Below are positions 1-9,300 of a DNA stretch of 42,359 nt, in pieces. The translations under genes and the position numbers were made by a program. Each line of letters opens with the position of its first letter. The first letter of the stretch is position 1. Under the pieces are notes generated by a model. That model was not told the origin of the DNA. It was given only the letters and a program-made list of their open reading frames with translations, and made no database searches. This DNA comes from a bacterium (GTDB lineage: Bacteria > Zixibacteria > MSB-5A5 > WJJR01). Location of the stretch: NCBI GenBank assembly GCA_035559435.1, contig DATMBC010000012.1:1-42359 (forward strand), written 5' to 3'.

Positions 1-29
1 GGGCCGCGGCCCGGAGGGGCCGCGGCCCG
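1..29. repeat. GC-rich direct repeat downstream of the cupredoxin gene
   Basis: A 13-base GC-only word (1-13) recurs at 17-29 after a 3-base spacer. Its first 12 bases are self-complementary, so each copy can form a short stem, or the two can pair with each other. It lies just past the stop of the minus-strand gene at 52-930 and could act as a transcript end, but there is no T-run. Confidence 0.35.
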
Positions 30-51
30 TAAGAGCGGGAGTCTCGATCGG

Positions 52-930
52 TTACAGGCAGGGGTCGACGTAATTGGCCGCGGCGGTCTGGCCGCGGAAG
101 GCGACATTGACCACCTTGACCACGTCGGTGACGCTGGTGACGCCATTGGCGTCGACATCGGTGCGCTCATTGGGACAGCCGGCGTCCACGGTCGGCGCCG
201 CGCCGCGAAAGGCGACGTTGACCGTGATCACGACATCCTGAACGTTGGAAATAATACCGTCACACTGCGGATCAAACTTGCAGGGGCAATTGCAGGGAGT
301 GGACACATAGACGGTGGTGCGCATGTTGGCGAATTCGTGGGGCGTACAGAAAAACGGATAGACACCAGGGGAGTTAAAGGTCAGTTGTATGGCCGGGACG
401 CTGGCATCCAGCGGAGAGTTGATCAGATTGCCGGCGTTCGGATCGCCCGAACCGGTGCCCGAAGTCAGCGTGTGGGCATCGTTCCCGCTCCAGTAGAACT
501 CGACCGTCTGCCCGGTGAGCACCGGCACAGAATCAGGGTCAAAAGCCAGGATGTCGGTGGCGCGGACATGCGCGGCCACGGTGGGCGTGACCACGACCTT
601 GCCGGTCATGCCGAACAGTTCATGCGGGATGCAGAAGTTCTGGTAGGTGCCGGGGGCGTTGAACTGGTGCTGGAAGATGGGCTGGCCTGTGCCAAACGCG
701 CCGTTGTAGTCGTTGCCGGCGTCGGGATCGCCGGAGCCGGTCCCGGAGGTGGCGGTGTGGTCGCCATTGATCTGGTACCACTGCAAGGTGTCGCCGGCGG
801 AAATCTGCACGGAATCGGGCACGAAGGTGGGGCTGGGGGTTTCGATACCGCCAACTTTGATGACCGCGGCGCGCACGGCCAGGGTGGTGGCGGCGAACAA
901 GACGCAGAGCGCAATCACGGCTTTCTTCAT
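52..930 (-). CDS. Secreted tandem cupredoxin protein with C-terminal dockerin-like domain
   Basis: This 292-residue exported protein probably binds two type 1 copper ions and may act in extracytoplasmic electron transfer or copper handling. Residues 1-21 form a signal peptide (Lys-Lys start, hydrophobic core, ends near AVRAA). Two plastocyanin-like domains follow. The first has ligands H58, C100, H103 and M108; the second has H153, C195, H198 and M203. Both show C-x2-H-x4-M and exactly 42 residues from first His to Cys, so they look like an internal duplication with both copper sites intact. Residues 213-280 are a dockerin-like pair: a cysteine cluster (CNCPC...DPQCD), then a canonical calcium loop DVDANG, each half ending in VNVAFRG. 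A GAGAGG box sits 4 bases before the ATG. The partner protein and physiological role are unknown. Confidence 0.85.
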   Translation of the reverse strand: MKKAVIALCVLFAATTLAVRAAVIKVGGIETPSPTFVPDSVQISAGDTLQWYQINGDHTATSGTGSGDPDAGNDYNGAFGTGQPIFQHQFNAPGTYQNFCIPHELFGMTGKVVVTPTVAAHVRATDILAFDPDSVPVLTGQTVEFYWSGNDAHTLTSGTGSGDPNAGNLINSPLDASVPAIQLTFNSPGVYPFFCTPHEFANMRTTVYVSTPCNCPCKFDPQCDGIISNVQDVVITVNVAFRGAAPTVDAGCPNERTDVDANGVTSVTDVVKVVNVAFRGQTAAANYVDPCL

Positions 931-993
931 CTGACCTCTCTCCTATCCGATGGAGCCGGGGTTGCCGCCCCGGCACATTCTCTTTCCGACCGT

Positions 994-2706
994 CTATGGG
1001 CACGGGCTGGCGCAGGCGTCGCAGAACGGCGACGCATCGCCGCGGAAGGCGTGGTTGACCATGCTGACCACATCGAGCACGCTGACGACGCAGTCGCAGT
1101 TGAGATCGGCGCGGCCGATGTGGGTGCACTGCGGGTCGACGGTGTCGGCGCCGCCGCGGAAGGCGATGTTCACCACCGAAACCACATCCTGGATGTTGGG
1201 CACCTGATCGCAGACCGGGTCGGCGTGGCAGGAGCAATCGCATCCCTCGGCGACGTTGATGCGGATGGTGGCGGTGTTGCCGGGGCCGTCGCCGTCATCG
1301 GCGTGGTAGCGGATCGAATCGGGGCCGACGTAGTCGAGGTCGGGCGTGTAATCGAAGGAACCGTTGGCGGCGTTGAAGTTGGAGACCGTGCCATGAAACG
1401 GCCCCAGATCGAACGCGACAGTAAAGGCGACATCATCGACATCGATCACCGGTAGCGCAGGGACATGCGCGAGTGTGTTCTTGATGGCGTTGAAGTTGGC
1501 GTCCGCGGCGACGGGAGGATCATTGACGGCGGCGACATCGATGCGCAGCGTGCCGGTGTTGGACGTCGCAAAGCCGTCATTGACTGTGAACCGCACTGAG
1601 TCGGGGCCGAAGTAGTCCTGGGCGGGAGCGTAGGTGTAGGTCCCCGCGTTGGCGTTGATCACTTGCAGACTGCCGTGGAAGGGGCCGCTGGCGACGGTGC
1701 GCGGTATCGGGTCGCCGTCGGGATCGAAGGCCTGCAAAGTGACGCCCAGCGGCGTGTCCTCCTGCGCCGCAACCGCGGAGTCGCGCGCGACCGGAGGATC
1801 GGTGACTTCGTTGACGGTGATCGTGACCAGTTCGGAGTCGGCGAGCGCGCCATCGGAGACGATGAAGCGCACGACCGGGGCGCCGGACTGCGTGAAGCCC
1901 GGGGTCCAACTGAAATTGCCGGTGCCATTGCCGTTGTCGGTGAAGACGGCGCCCGCGGGCAGGCTTTCGGCGGCGAGGGTCAGCGGGTCGCCGTTGCCGT
2001 CGGAAGCGCTGACGCCGAAGGCCAACAACTGTCCCTCATTCACATTCCTGGGGCCGATCGACGCCAACACGGGCGCGACGGGCGGACAGGTCAGTGTGGT
2101 GGTCTGGCCGGCGTTGTTGCGCGGGGTGGCGGCCGATGCTATCCCCCACTGGGCGGCGTTGTCCTTGGGCAGGATGTAGTCGTGGATGTTGCGCACCAGC
2201 GAACGGCAGCCATCGGAAGGAAGCGCCGGCGCCGGCGAACCAAAGTTGGTGTTGCTGCCGGTGTAGTTGCCGTAGGCGACCGCGTCGACCATGGTCGGAA
2301 ATGGCGGCGGATCCTCGAAGATGACACGGCCGTTGCCGAGGAAGATCGAGTTGGCCGGTATGATGAAATCGGGGCTGAAACCCAAATCGTCGGCCATGGC
2401 CGCGGTGGCCAAGAGAATAGTCTCGTTTGCGTCCAGGGCGGGGAACAGCGCGGTGAAATCGAAGACGACATTGGTGTCGGTGCCGTCGGCGTTGAGCGCG
2501 ATCAGCCAGGTGGGCGCGAGGTTGGTTTGACCGGCGGACCCGGCAAAGAGTTCGATGAATTGCTTGGAGCCGTCGGCGTTGGTGTAGACCTCGTTGATGT
2601 CGATGATGTGAAAGGTCTGCGGATCCGCCATAACCCGAGTCGTCGATAATCCGACAATCCCCCAGACCAGAAACAGTGCGGCGGCAAATCGAAGACGTCT
2701 CGACAT
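994..2706 (-). CDS. Secreted multidomain protein: lamin-tail-like, Ig/cadherin-like repeats, dockerin-like C terminus
   Basis: This 570-residue exported protein is probably extracellular or surface-attached. It has a signal peptide (about 1-27, ending VMADP). An N-terminal region of about 30-200 contains INEVYTNADG and QFIELF, typical of lamin-tail-like domains of secreted bacterial proteins. Three Ig/cadherin-like repeats (about 210-490) follow, marked by recurring phrases such as DPPVA, YFGPDSVRFTVNDG and YVGPDSIRYHADDG. The final 80 residues are the same cysteine-rich dockerin-like module as the neighbour at 52-930 (CDCSCHADPVCD, then DLNCDCVVS, halves ending AFRG). GGGAGG lies 4 bases before the ATG. 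No enzyme motif is seen; a structural or adhesive role is an inference. Confidence 0.8.
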   Translation of the reverse strand: MSRRLRFAAALFLVWGIVGLSTTRVMADPQTFHIIDINEVYTNADGSKQFIELFAGSAGQTNLAPTWLIALNADGTDTNVVFDFTALFPALDANETILLATAAMADDLGFSPDFIIPANSIFLGNGRVIFEDPPPFPTMVDAVAYGNYTGSNTNFGSPAPALPSDGCRSLVRNIHDYILPKDNAAQWGIASAATPRNNAGQTTTLTCPPVAPVLASIGPRNVNEGQLLAFGVSASDGNGDPLTLAAESLPAGAVFTDNGNGTGNFSWTPGFTQSGAPVVRFIVSDGALADSELVTITVNEVTDPPVARDSAVAAQEDTPLGVTLQAFDPDGDPIPRTVASGPFHGSLQVINANAGTYTYAPAQDYFGPDSVRFTVNDGFATSNTGTLRIDVAAVNDPPVAADANFNAIKNTLAHVPALPVIDVDDVAFTVAFDLGPFHGTVSNFNAANGSFDYTPDLDYVGPDSIRYHADDGDGPGNTATIRINVAEGCDCSCHADPVCDQVPNIQDVVSVVNIAFRGGADTVDPQCTHIGRADLNCDCVVSVLDVVSMVNHAFRGDASPFCDACASPCP

Positions 2707-2898
2707 TCAACCTCCCTGAAGAGCCGCCGGTGGCGGCTCGTTTTGTTGAAATTGTGGAACGTGCGCAGACGGCCGTGGAAGCAATGGCCAGCCTTAATCG
2801 TGCAACAGGGAGGGATTCGGTTTTGTTTCAGGCGCGGTTAAGAATTTGTGACAGCGCGGGAGCAGAGGCCGCCTAAAGTAAAATACGCATCAACGCGC

Positions 2899-2925
2899 AT
2901 ATCATATTGTTGTGCAATATGATAT
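2899..2925 (-). terminator. AT-rich perfect hairpin after tRNA-Leu
   Basis: Positions 2899-2909 pair perfectly with 2915-2925 (11 bp, 5-base loop). It starts 6 bases beyond the 3' end of tRNA-Leu on the minus strand. It is strikingly AT-rich against a GC-rich background. No T-run follows on the minus strand, so a transcript-end or processing role is only probable. Confidence 0.4.
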
Positions 2926-2931
2926 ATAAAG

Positions 2932-3017
2932 TGCCGGAGGCCGGAATCGAACCGGCACGTCCCTTGCGGGACAAGGGATTTTAAGTCCCTGGCGTCTACC
3001 AATTCCGCCACTCCGGC
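2932..3017 (-). tRNA. tRNA-Leu (anticodon TAA)
   Basis: An 86-nt class II tRNA. The acceptor stem GCCGGAG pairs with CTCCGGC and the discriminator is A. The anticodon stem AGGGA/TCCCT encloses loop CTTAAAA, which gives anticodon TAA. The long variable arm (GTCCC...GGGAC) is typical of tRNA-Leu, and the T-arm GGTTCGATTCC is intact. CCA is not encoded; CTTT follows. Confidence 0.95.
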
Positions 3018-3135
3018 AGAAGGACAAGGAAAAGTACGAAGCAGGCGGTGATTTGGGAATAGGTTTGCGGAAGGGCCGCCCTGCCGCGGGCATCGCCTCG
3101 TTCGGCGGACCATGAGACGACCCGGCTCGCGGAAG

Positions 3136-3191
3136 AACAAAGACTCCAAGCCGATCGCGGCATAGAGCGCCGCGCCCGACTTGGAATGACG
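3136..3191 (+). repeat. Hairpin repeat, copy 1 (AAGAGC-loop family)
   Basis: It begins AACAAAGACTCCAAG and ends CTTGGAATGACG, with the arms converging on loop ATAGAGC. It is intergenic, between tRNA-Leu and tRNA-Cys, and slightly degenerate. A second short repeat word (3073-3113, containing ATCGCCTCGTTCGGCGG) precedes it and is shared with 12293-12327. Confidence 0.75.
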
Positions 3192-3224
3192 GACTATTTC
3201 ACGAAATCGGATCTTCGGGGAGAG

Positions 3225-3296
3225 AGGCGGGTTCCGGAATCGAACCGGAGTATAGAGGTTTTGCAGACCTCCGCCTTACCGCTTGGCTAACCCGCC
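3225..3296 (-). tRNA. tRNA-Cys (anticodon GCA)
   Basis: A 72-nt tRNA. The acceptor stem GGCGGGT pairs with ACCCGCC and the discriminator is T, as expected for tRNA-Cys. The anticodon stem GAGGT/ACCTC encloses CTGCAAA, giving anticodon GCA. The T-arm GGTTCGATTCC is intact and CCA is not encoded. Confidence 0.95.
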
Positions 3297-3337
3297 TTCA
3301 ATCGGCGCCTTTGTCGTGACGCCGCCACTGCGCAAAC

Positions 3338-3363
3338 AAAAAGGGCCGTCGCTGCGGCGGCCC
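3338..3363 (-). terminator. Intrinsic terminator after tRNA-Gly
   Basis: Read on the minus strand, 3363-3355 pairs with 3351-3343 (9 bp with one mismatch, 3-base loop), followed at once by five T (3342-3338) and more T-rich sequence. It lies about 90 bases downstream of tRNA-Gly and upstream of tRNA-Cys, so it probably ends or attenuates transcription from the tRNA-Gly promoter. Confidence 0.7.
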
Positions 3364-3452
3364 AAACCAGGAACAGACTTCGGCACCGCCGGGACTAAGG
3401 GACCGGACAACAAAGATCGAAATCGGCGCCGTGTGTCGTCATCTTGGTATGG

Positions 3453-3526
3453 AGCGGGAAACGGGATTCGAACCCGCGACATTCACCTTGGCAAGGTGAT
3501 GCTCTAGCCAACTGAGCTATTCCCGC
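3453..3526 (-). tRNA. tRNA-Gly (anticodon GCC)
   Basis: A 74-nt tRNA. The acceptor stem GCGGGAA pairs with TTCCCGC and the discriminator is T. The anticodon stem TCACC/GGTGA encloses TTGCCAA, giving anticodon GCC. D-arm AGCTCAGTTGG and T-arm GGTTCGAATCC are canonical, and CCA is not encoded. Confidence 0.95.
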
Positions 3527-3564
3527 CTCATTCGCTCCGTCCAGCCAACCGCTGGACTGTCATT

Positions 3565-3593
3565 AAAGTATCGGCCGCCGGGGCGGGAGTCAA
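3565..3593 (-). promoter_or_regulatory. Sigma-70-type promoter for tRNA-Gly
   Basis: Read on the minus strand, TTGACT (3593-3588) and TACTTT (3570-3565) are separated by exactly 17 bases. The -10 box lies about 38 bases before the tRNA 5' end. A short hairpin (GTCCAGC/GCTGGAC, 3539-3557) sits in the leader. Confidence 0.65.
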
Positions 3594-3612
3594 GAGGGAT
3601 TGGGATTGGGCG

Positions 3613-3640
3613 TTTACGGGGGAGAAATTTAGGTTATCTT
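3613..3640 (+). promoter_or_regulatory. Possible promoter of the beta-helix gene
   Basis: TTTACG (3613-3618) and TATCTT (3635-3640) are 16 bases apart, about 40 bases before the ATG at 3682. The match is weak and the call rests on position and on this being the local AT-rich patch. Confidence 0.25.
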
Positions 3641-3681
3641 AGAATTCAGGGGGCGAACCGTTCACAGTCGGGGAGCCCGGT

Positions 3682-6210
3682 ATGCGTCTTCCCATCAGTC
3701 ATTGCCTTTGTGCCATACTCTGGCTTATCCCATCGGGCTCTGTCTCCGCGACGGTGATCGCGGTCCCGGGCGATCATGCCACGATTCAAGGGGCGATAGC
3801 GGCCGCGGCGCCCGGCGATTCGATCCTGGTCTCCCCCGGCTTCTATAAGGAAAACCTGGACTTCCTCGGTAAGTCGCTCGCGGTTATCAGTGTGGCGGGG
3901 GCGGAGTTTACGCATCTGCGCCCCGTCGACACCGGCGCGCCCACGGTGCTCATTTCCGGCCCCAGTGCCGCCGGCGCGGAATTTCGCGGGTTCGACGTTC
4001 AGGGTTCCGGAGGGTCATCGATCATTGCCTGTCAGTACAGCTCTTACAGCGCCATCCGTGACAACATCATTCACAGGAACGCCGGTTCGGGCGACTGCAT
4101 CGGAGTCTACGACGATAATGTCCTGATTGCCGGGAATATGATTGCGGCGAATGTGACGCGGCGGGCGATCGGCATCGCCATCGGCACTGCGACTATCCTC
4201 GACAACACCATCGACGGCAACTGGGAGGGAATCATGTTCGGCGCCGGTTCGAACGGACTGGTGCGCAACAATGCGATCACCGCCTGCAACCAGCATGGGC
4301 TCGCGGGACATCCCGACACTGCCGACTACAATCTCATCTATCTCAACGGCGACGATTACGAGTGCGATGGCTGTTATCCCAACAACCTCTCCCTCAACCC
4401 GCTGTTTCTGGGATCGACCTCAGGAGAGTACCTGTTGCGCGATGGGTCGCCCTGTCTGGATGCCGGGCATCCCGACCCGGGCTACAACGATGCCGACGGG
4501 TCCCGTAATGACATCGGGGCGTTTCCGAAGGTTCCGGCGGGAATGGTCCCGTGGAATGTGCGAATTGGAAACAACGACCGTTATCATGTCATCGAAGCCG
4601 AGCCGTTGATCGCCTGGTTGCGCTATCCGAGCGGCTCGCCATCGCAGGAGGCGTGTGAAATCCAGGTCGGGACCGACCTCGACTGGACGGTGGCAGAAGT
4701 CTGGGCGCCGTGGCCATTCACCAGCGCGGCCACCTACCGGTTGTATCAGGGGCCGGAATTGCAGGACGGTGTGACTTATTACCTGCGGCTGCGTCTGCGC
4801 GCGGCCGGTGTCTGGGGGCAGTGGCGAACCTTCGATCTGCGCACCAACAGTCTTCCCACCGCGCCGACCCCCCTCTCCCCCGCCGCCGATGCGTTGCTCC
4901 CCGCCCGGGCGCAGGAATTGACCGTGATCAACGGCGTGGACCCCGACGATGACCCGCTAAAGTATGAGTTCACCATCTACCGGGATCCGGAGCTTTCGAA
5001 TGTCGCGGGATCACGTGTCAACATCCTTGAGACACCCGACCAGACCGCATCGGGCAACTTCAAGCCGCTGTTTCCGGGGGCCGAGTACTGGTGGCGGGCG
5101 CGGGCGCACGATGGATATCAGTGGGGGGCCTGGTCGGATTCGCTGCGGTTTTTCACCCGCGCCGGGCGAACCCATCATGTGCCATTGGAGTATGCCTCCC
5201 TGCAGGCGGCGGTGGATTCGTCGGGCCAGTTGGACACAATCCTGGTGGGCCCCGGCGAGTACAGCGAGAACATCCTCCTGCGCGGCTGGGACCTGGTGAT
5301 CACCTCCAGCGATGGTCCGGCGGCAACGATCTGGCATCCGGGGTATCATTACGGCAAGACCATCACCGTCGGCAACGCCGAGGGGGCGTCCACGCGCATC
5401 AGTGGCTTCACCTTTGGCGGCGGATACGCCGAGGCGTATATCGACGTCAACGGTGGCGCCGCCCCGGAGATTACCGGCAATATCTTCCGCGATTACCAGC
5501 CGATGTTCTGGGCGTTTCCGGTGGTCATCACGTGCTCCGACGCGGCGCCGTACATTCATCACAACCTGTTTGTCAACAATGGCGGGATTTCCTGTATCGG
5601 GAACAACTTCGGCGGGCGCGCGCGGATCATCAACAACACCTTCGCCAACAACCAGCGCGGCTTCTACTCGATCAGCGGCGCGGGGCTGGCGGCCAATAAC
5701 ATCGTGGTCAATTCGGCCGAGTACGGCATCTACGGCTTCTTCGCTTTGCAGCATCACAACAACGTCTGGGGCAACCATCCCGACTACGACGGCGGGGCGA
5801 CGGCCGATCCGACCAACCTGTCGGTCGATCCCTGGTTCTGCGATCCGGGCAATGGGGGTTACGCGCTCGCGTCGATCTCCCCCTGCGCGACCGCGGCATC
5901 CAACGGCGGGTACATAGGCGCCTTTGCGCCCGCCTGCGGCTTTCCGGCGACCTGCCATTGCGAGTGCCACGCCGACCCGGAATGCGATGGCGCGACGGAC
6001 ATGATGGACATCGTGCGCACCATCGCGCGGGCCTTCAATGCCGACAGCACGGTGTTTGACACGGCGTGTGTGTACCACGGGCCGCTGGCCGACGGGCGCA
6101 CCGATGTCGATTGCAATGGCGGGACCGACATTGCCGATGTGACGCGGATGATCGATGTGGTGTTGCGCGGGGCCGATCCGGCGTTGCGGTTTTGCGCGCC
6201 GTGTGAGTAG
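3682..6210 (+). CDS. Secreted double parallel beta-helix protein with Fn3-like middle and dockerin-like C terminus
   Basis: This 842-residue exported protein has a signal peptide (about 1-23, ending SVSA). Residues about 25-280 are a right-handed parallel beta-helix: DHATIQGAIAAAAPGD opens it, then repeated short strands with N/G-rich turns (NVLIAGNMIAANV, NGLVRNNAITAC). A fibronectin-type middle region (about 290-480) contains PTAPTPLSPAADAL and GAEYWWRARAHDG. A second beta-helix (about 485-740) begins EYASLQAAVDSSGQLDTI. The last 85 residues are the cysteine-rich dockerin-like pair (CHCECHADPECD; calcium loop DVDCNG). GGGGAG lies 6 bases before the ATG. The helices resemble NosD/pectate-lyase-like folds, but I see no catalytic residues. 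A carbohydrate-binding or surface-display role is an inference. Confidence 0.85.
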   Translation: MRLPISHCLCAILWLIPSGSVSATVIAVPGDHATIQGAIAAAAPGDSILVSPGFYKENLDFLGKSLAVISVAGAEFTHLRPVDTGAPTVLISGPSAAGAEFRGFDVQGSGGSSIIACQYSSYSAIRDNIIHRNAGSGDCIGVYDDNVLIAGNMIAANVTRRAIGIAIGTATILDNTIDGNWEGIMFGAGSNGLVRNNAITACNQHGLAGHPDTADYNLIYLNGDDYECDGCYPNNLSLNPLFLGSTSGEYLLRDGSPCLDAGHPDPGYNDADGSRNDIGAFPKVPAGMVPWNVRIGNNDRYHVIEAEPLIAWLRYPSGSPSQEACEIQVGTDLDWTVAEVWAPWPFTSAATYRLYQGPELQDGVTYYLRLRLRAAGVWGQWRTFDLRTNSLPTAPTPLSPAADALLPARAQELTVINGVDPDDDPLKYEFTIYRDPELSNVAGSRVNILETPDQTASGNFKPLFPGAEYWWRARAHDGYQWGAWSDSLRFFTRAGRTHHVPLEYASLQAAVDSSGQLDTILVGPGEYSENILLRGWDLVITSSDGPAATIWHPGYHYGKTITVGNAEGASTRISGFTFGGGYAEAYIDVNGGAAPEITGNIFRDYQPMFWAFPVVITCSDAAPYIHHNLFVNNGGISCIGNNFGGRARIINNTFANNQRGFYSISGAGLAANNIVVNSAEYGIYGFFALQHHNNVWGNHPDYDGGATADPTNLSVDPWFCDPGNGGYALASISPCATAASNGGYIGAFAPACGFPATCHCECHADPECDGATDMMDIVRTIARAFNADSTVFDTACVYHGPLADGRTDVDCNGGTDIADVTRMIDVVLRGADPALRFCAPCE

Positions 6211-6223
6211 CGGAGGGAAGAGC

Positions 6224-6324
6224 AACAAAGATTCCAAGGGGTGTCCGCAAAGAGCGCGGACACCCCTTGGAATGACGGGGGATGAGTTTTGGAGTCGGGC
6301 GCGCTGACACCCCGTCGGATGACG
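6224..6324 (+). repeat. Hairpin repeat, copy 2, with one 47-base tail unit
   Basis: 6231-6248 pairs perfectly with 6256-6273 (18 bp) around loop AAAGAGC, flanked by AACAAAG on the left and GACG on the right. About 47 bases further the end motif recurs in decayed form (near 6317), matching the 47-base unit repeated at 9855-10004. It lies between convergent genes, so the hairpin may also stop transcripts from both sides. Confidence 0.8.
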
Positions 6325-6351
6325 GTTACGTTGTCCGTTTCCCCGACTCGG

Positions 6352-9300
6352 TCAATCGCCGCAGCCAAAGCACGGATCGATGTAGGTGGCCGCGATCATC
6401 TGACCGCGGAAGGCGACACCGACCACCTTGACCGCATCGACGATGTCGGTGACACCGTTGGCGTCGACATCGGAGCGCGCCACCGGACAGCCCGGATCGA
6501 GAATCGCCCCCGCGCCACGGAATGCCACGTTCAGCGTTGCCACCACATCCAGTACATCGGAGCGCACCATGTCGCACTCCGGATCGGCCCAGCACGGACA
6601 GGCGCATTGCACCCCGCTGCACAGATCGGGTGAACAGGCCAACGCCAGCCCCGCATCCACCGTCGCCAGGAACGAGGCCTCGCTGATGGTGTCGGAGGCG
6701 AAGATCGCGACATAGGTCAGGGTCTCGGCGGGGGCAAGAGATCGGCCGCGGTCCAGCGCAAACAACGTGTACAGATCGGCGGCCGAGTCGACGAACATGT
6801 CGGCTCCGTTGGCAGGGAGCGTCAGGATGCGATAAAGGAAGCCATCGCTCGGCCCTCCCCCCGGCTGCAAATCGGTGTAGGCGTTGCCGACCTGGGCGTA
6901 ACCAAACGGCGCCCGTGTCGCGATCCCGGCGCGGAACCGTGTCGCGGTGTTCTGACCCACAGGGACATGGCCGGCGGTGTCGGATCCCTGCACACCCAGC
7001 AGATTCCGATTCATGTCCGCAACCGGCGTGTTCGCGGCGCCGTACTGCACCGCCCCCAGGCGTTTGGCGGGCATCGCATTCAGATCGGCCAGCAAGCCGA
7101 TGGCCAGGTCGGTCACCGGGACCTGCGGGTTGTGGCGGTAGATGCGGTAGCGGGCGATGACGAACTCATCTTTGGCGTAGTCCTGCGGGAAGGCCCACTC
7201 CACCGAGATGCCCACCACCGAATCGCGGGTGCACAGCCGGGTGGACGCGTAGGCGCATCCCATGCCGGTGCCATAGGCCGAGGTGTCGATGATCAGATCG
7301 CTCAACGGACGGAATCCATACTGGCCGTTGGATGGCCGGTCATAGAACCGCAGGAACACGGTGGTGTCGGGGGATTGCGGGCCATGGGCGATGAGCAGCG
7401 AGGCGTCGAAGACCGACCACGACGAATCCGAATGCCGCCACAGCCCGCCCTTGTCATACTGGTCGGCGATACGGCCGTTGTTCTCCACCAGCAACGCCAG
7501 CGAACCGGGGCTGGCCACGCCGGTCTTCATGATCACCGGAGATTCCGGGCAGAAGAACTCATCGAAGACGAAGAACTCCACCGGGAAGACCTGCGGCGAC
7601 GGCTGGGACGGATCGTTGTGCGTGACCGCAATGCTCCCGGTGTACATCCCCTCCGGACCGCCGTTGGCGGTCATGGTGACGGTCAGGATCAGATCGGGGT
7701 CGCCGGCGGGAATGGAGTATGGCCCCGGCGCGCTGACCGCCAGCGTTGGGTTGCCGGGGAAGTCGGAGACGCTGACGTCACCGGTCAGTTCGGCGTTGCC
7801 CAGGTTCATGATCGTCAGGGTGGTCTGCGTCTGGCTGTAGGTCGGGGCGTGGAACTCGCAGACAGGATCCTCCGCCAGTATGGCGGCGAAGTTGGGCGCC
7901 AGATTGGGGCAGAGGTACTGCGCATCGGTGGTGCCGCCGGGAAGGCGCAGGTAATGCACCGGATTCAACTGCCAGGTGCCTTCACCAAGAACCGCCGCGC
8001 CCGCGTCCAGGTCGCTGATGAAGAAGATATCGAGGTCGGAGACGACCAGGCCGATGGAGGCCCAATGTTCCGAGCGGCAAACGCTGTCGGGACGCTGGGG
8101 AATCCCAGTGAGGGTATCGGCCGGGCCGGGATTGCACTGCGGCGTCTTGGTGTTGGTCAAGTTGACTGACGGGCCCCATGTGAGCCCTCCGGTCGGCGAC
8201 ATTGCAAGATAGAGCTCCCCGTTGGCATACCCCAGCGCGGAGATATCCTCCTGCTCGGCCTGAGACTGTCCGCCAAATCGCGTGTAGACAATGTAGACAT
8301 AGTTGTTATTGGACTCGGCGCCTCCCCGGCAGGGTGTCGCGCCGTCGCCGATTCCCATCGTCAGTTCGGACACGTTGAGATTGAACAATCCGGGGAGTGG
8401 CGACAATGACCACGAGGCGTCGACCGCCGTCCGGATGGTGTTGCGGAGGGAATTCCAATGCTTAATCGACGATGCCGTCGATGCGTTGGCTTCATGCTGC
8501 ATATCGAAGGCGATGTGCAATATCCCGCTATTGTCGTAGCAGGTTGAGATGTGCAGCCACGCCTGCGGACCTTGGGGATTCGAATAATTGGTGATGACGT
8601 GCTTGACGATGGGTTCGGTGCCGTCGATCCAGCCGGCGCCATCGGTGGCTGATTCCAGATAGGCCACATTGTTGAGGCCGTTCATCGCCGTGTAATTGTC
8701 GACGTGGACGGCCACGGCGACTTTGTCGCCAGTCGGATCATCGGCAATCGCATAGGAAGGCAGCGGCGTCGAGTCGATCGGCACCGGGCCGGTCCAGCTA
8801 GCGCCATTGTAGCGCCAGTACCAAAGGAGATCGATTGGGCAGTCGTTGACATTGGAATGCGCAAGGATGTGCAGGGTCCGATCGCCATCGCGGGAGGCGG
8901 CGATCAGCGGCCAGAGGGCTTCGTTGCAGGGCGCGGTCAAACCACTCAATCCCTCAGCGATGTGCGAGGCGTTGCCGGGGGTGGGGAAGCCCAGATGCCA
9001 GGGACCATAGGGGAGATTGGGGTCTTCGCGCTGATGCAGAGTGGCCTGGAAGGTGTTGTCCTCGAAGACGGCGCCATTGCCGAATCCGGCGCGGGCGAGC
9101 GTGGAACCGCCAATCGCGACACCGCCGAAGGGTTGGATGAAGTTCCCACCGGACACGGTGTAAGACTGGTAATTCACGCTGCGGTCATTATCGTCGATAT
9201 CTCTGGGAATCCGGTCCCAGGACATCCAGATGAAATGCACGATGTCGGCGCCGGAGGCGCGGGCGGTCTGATACCCATTCCAGCCCTCACCTTGGAAATC

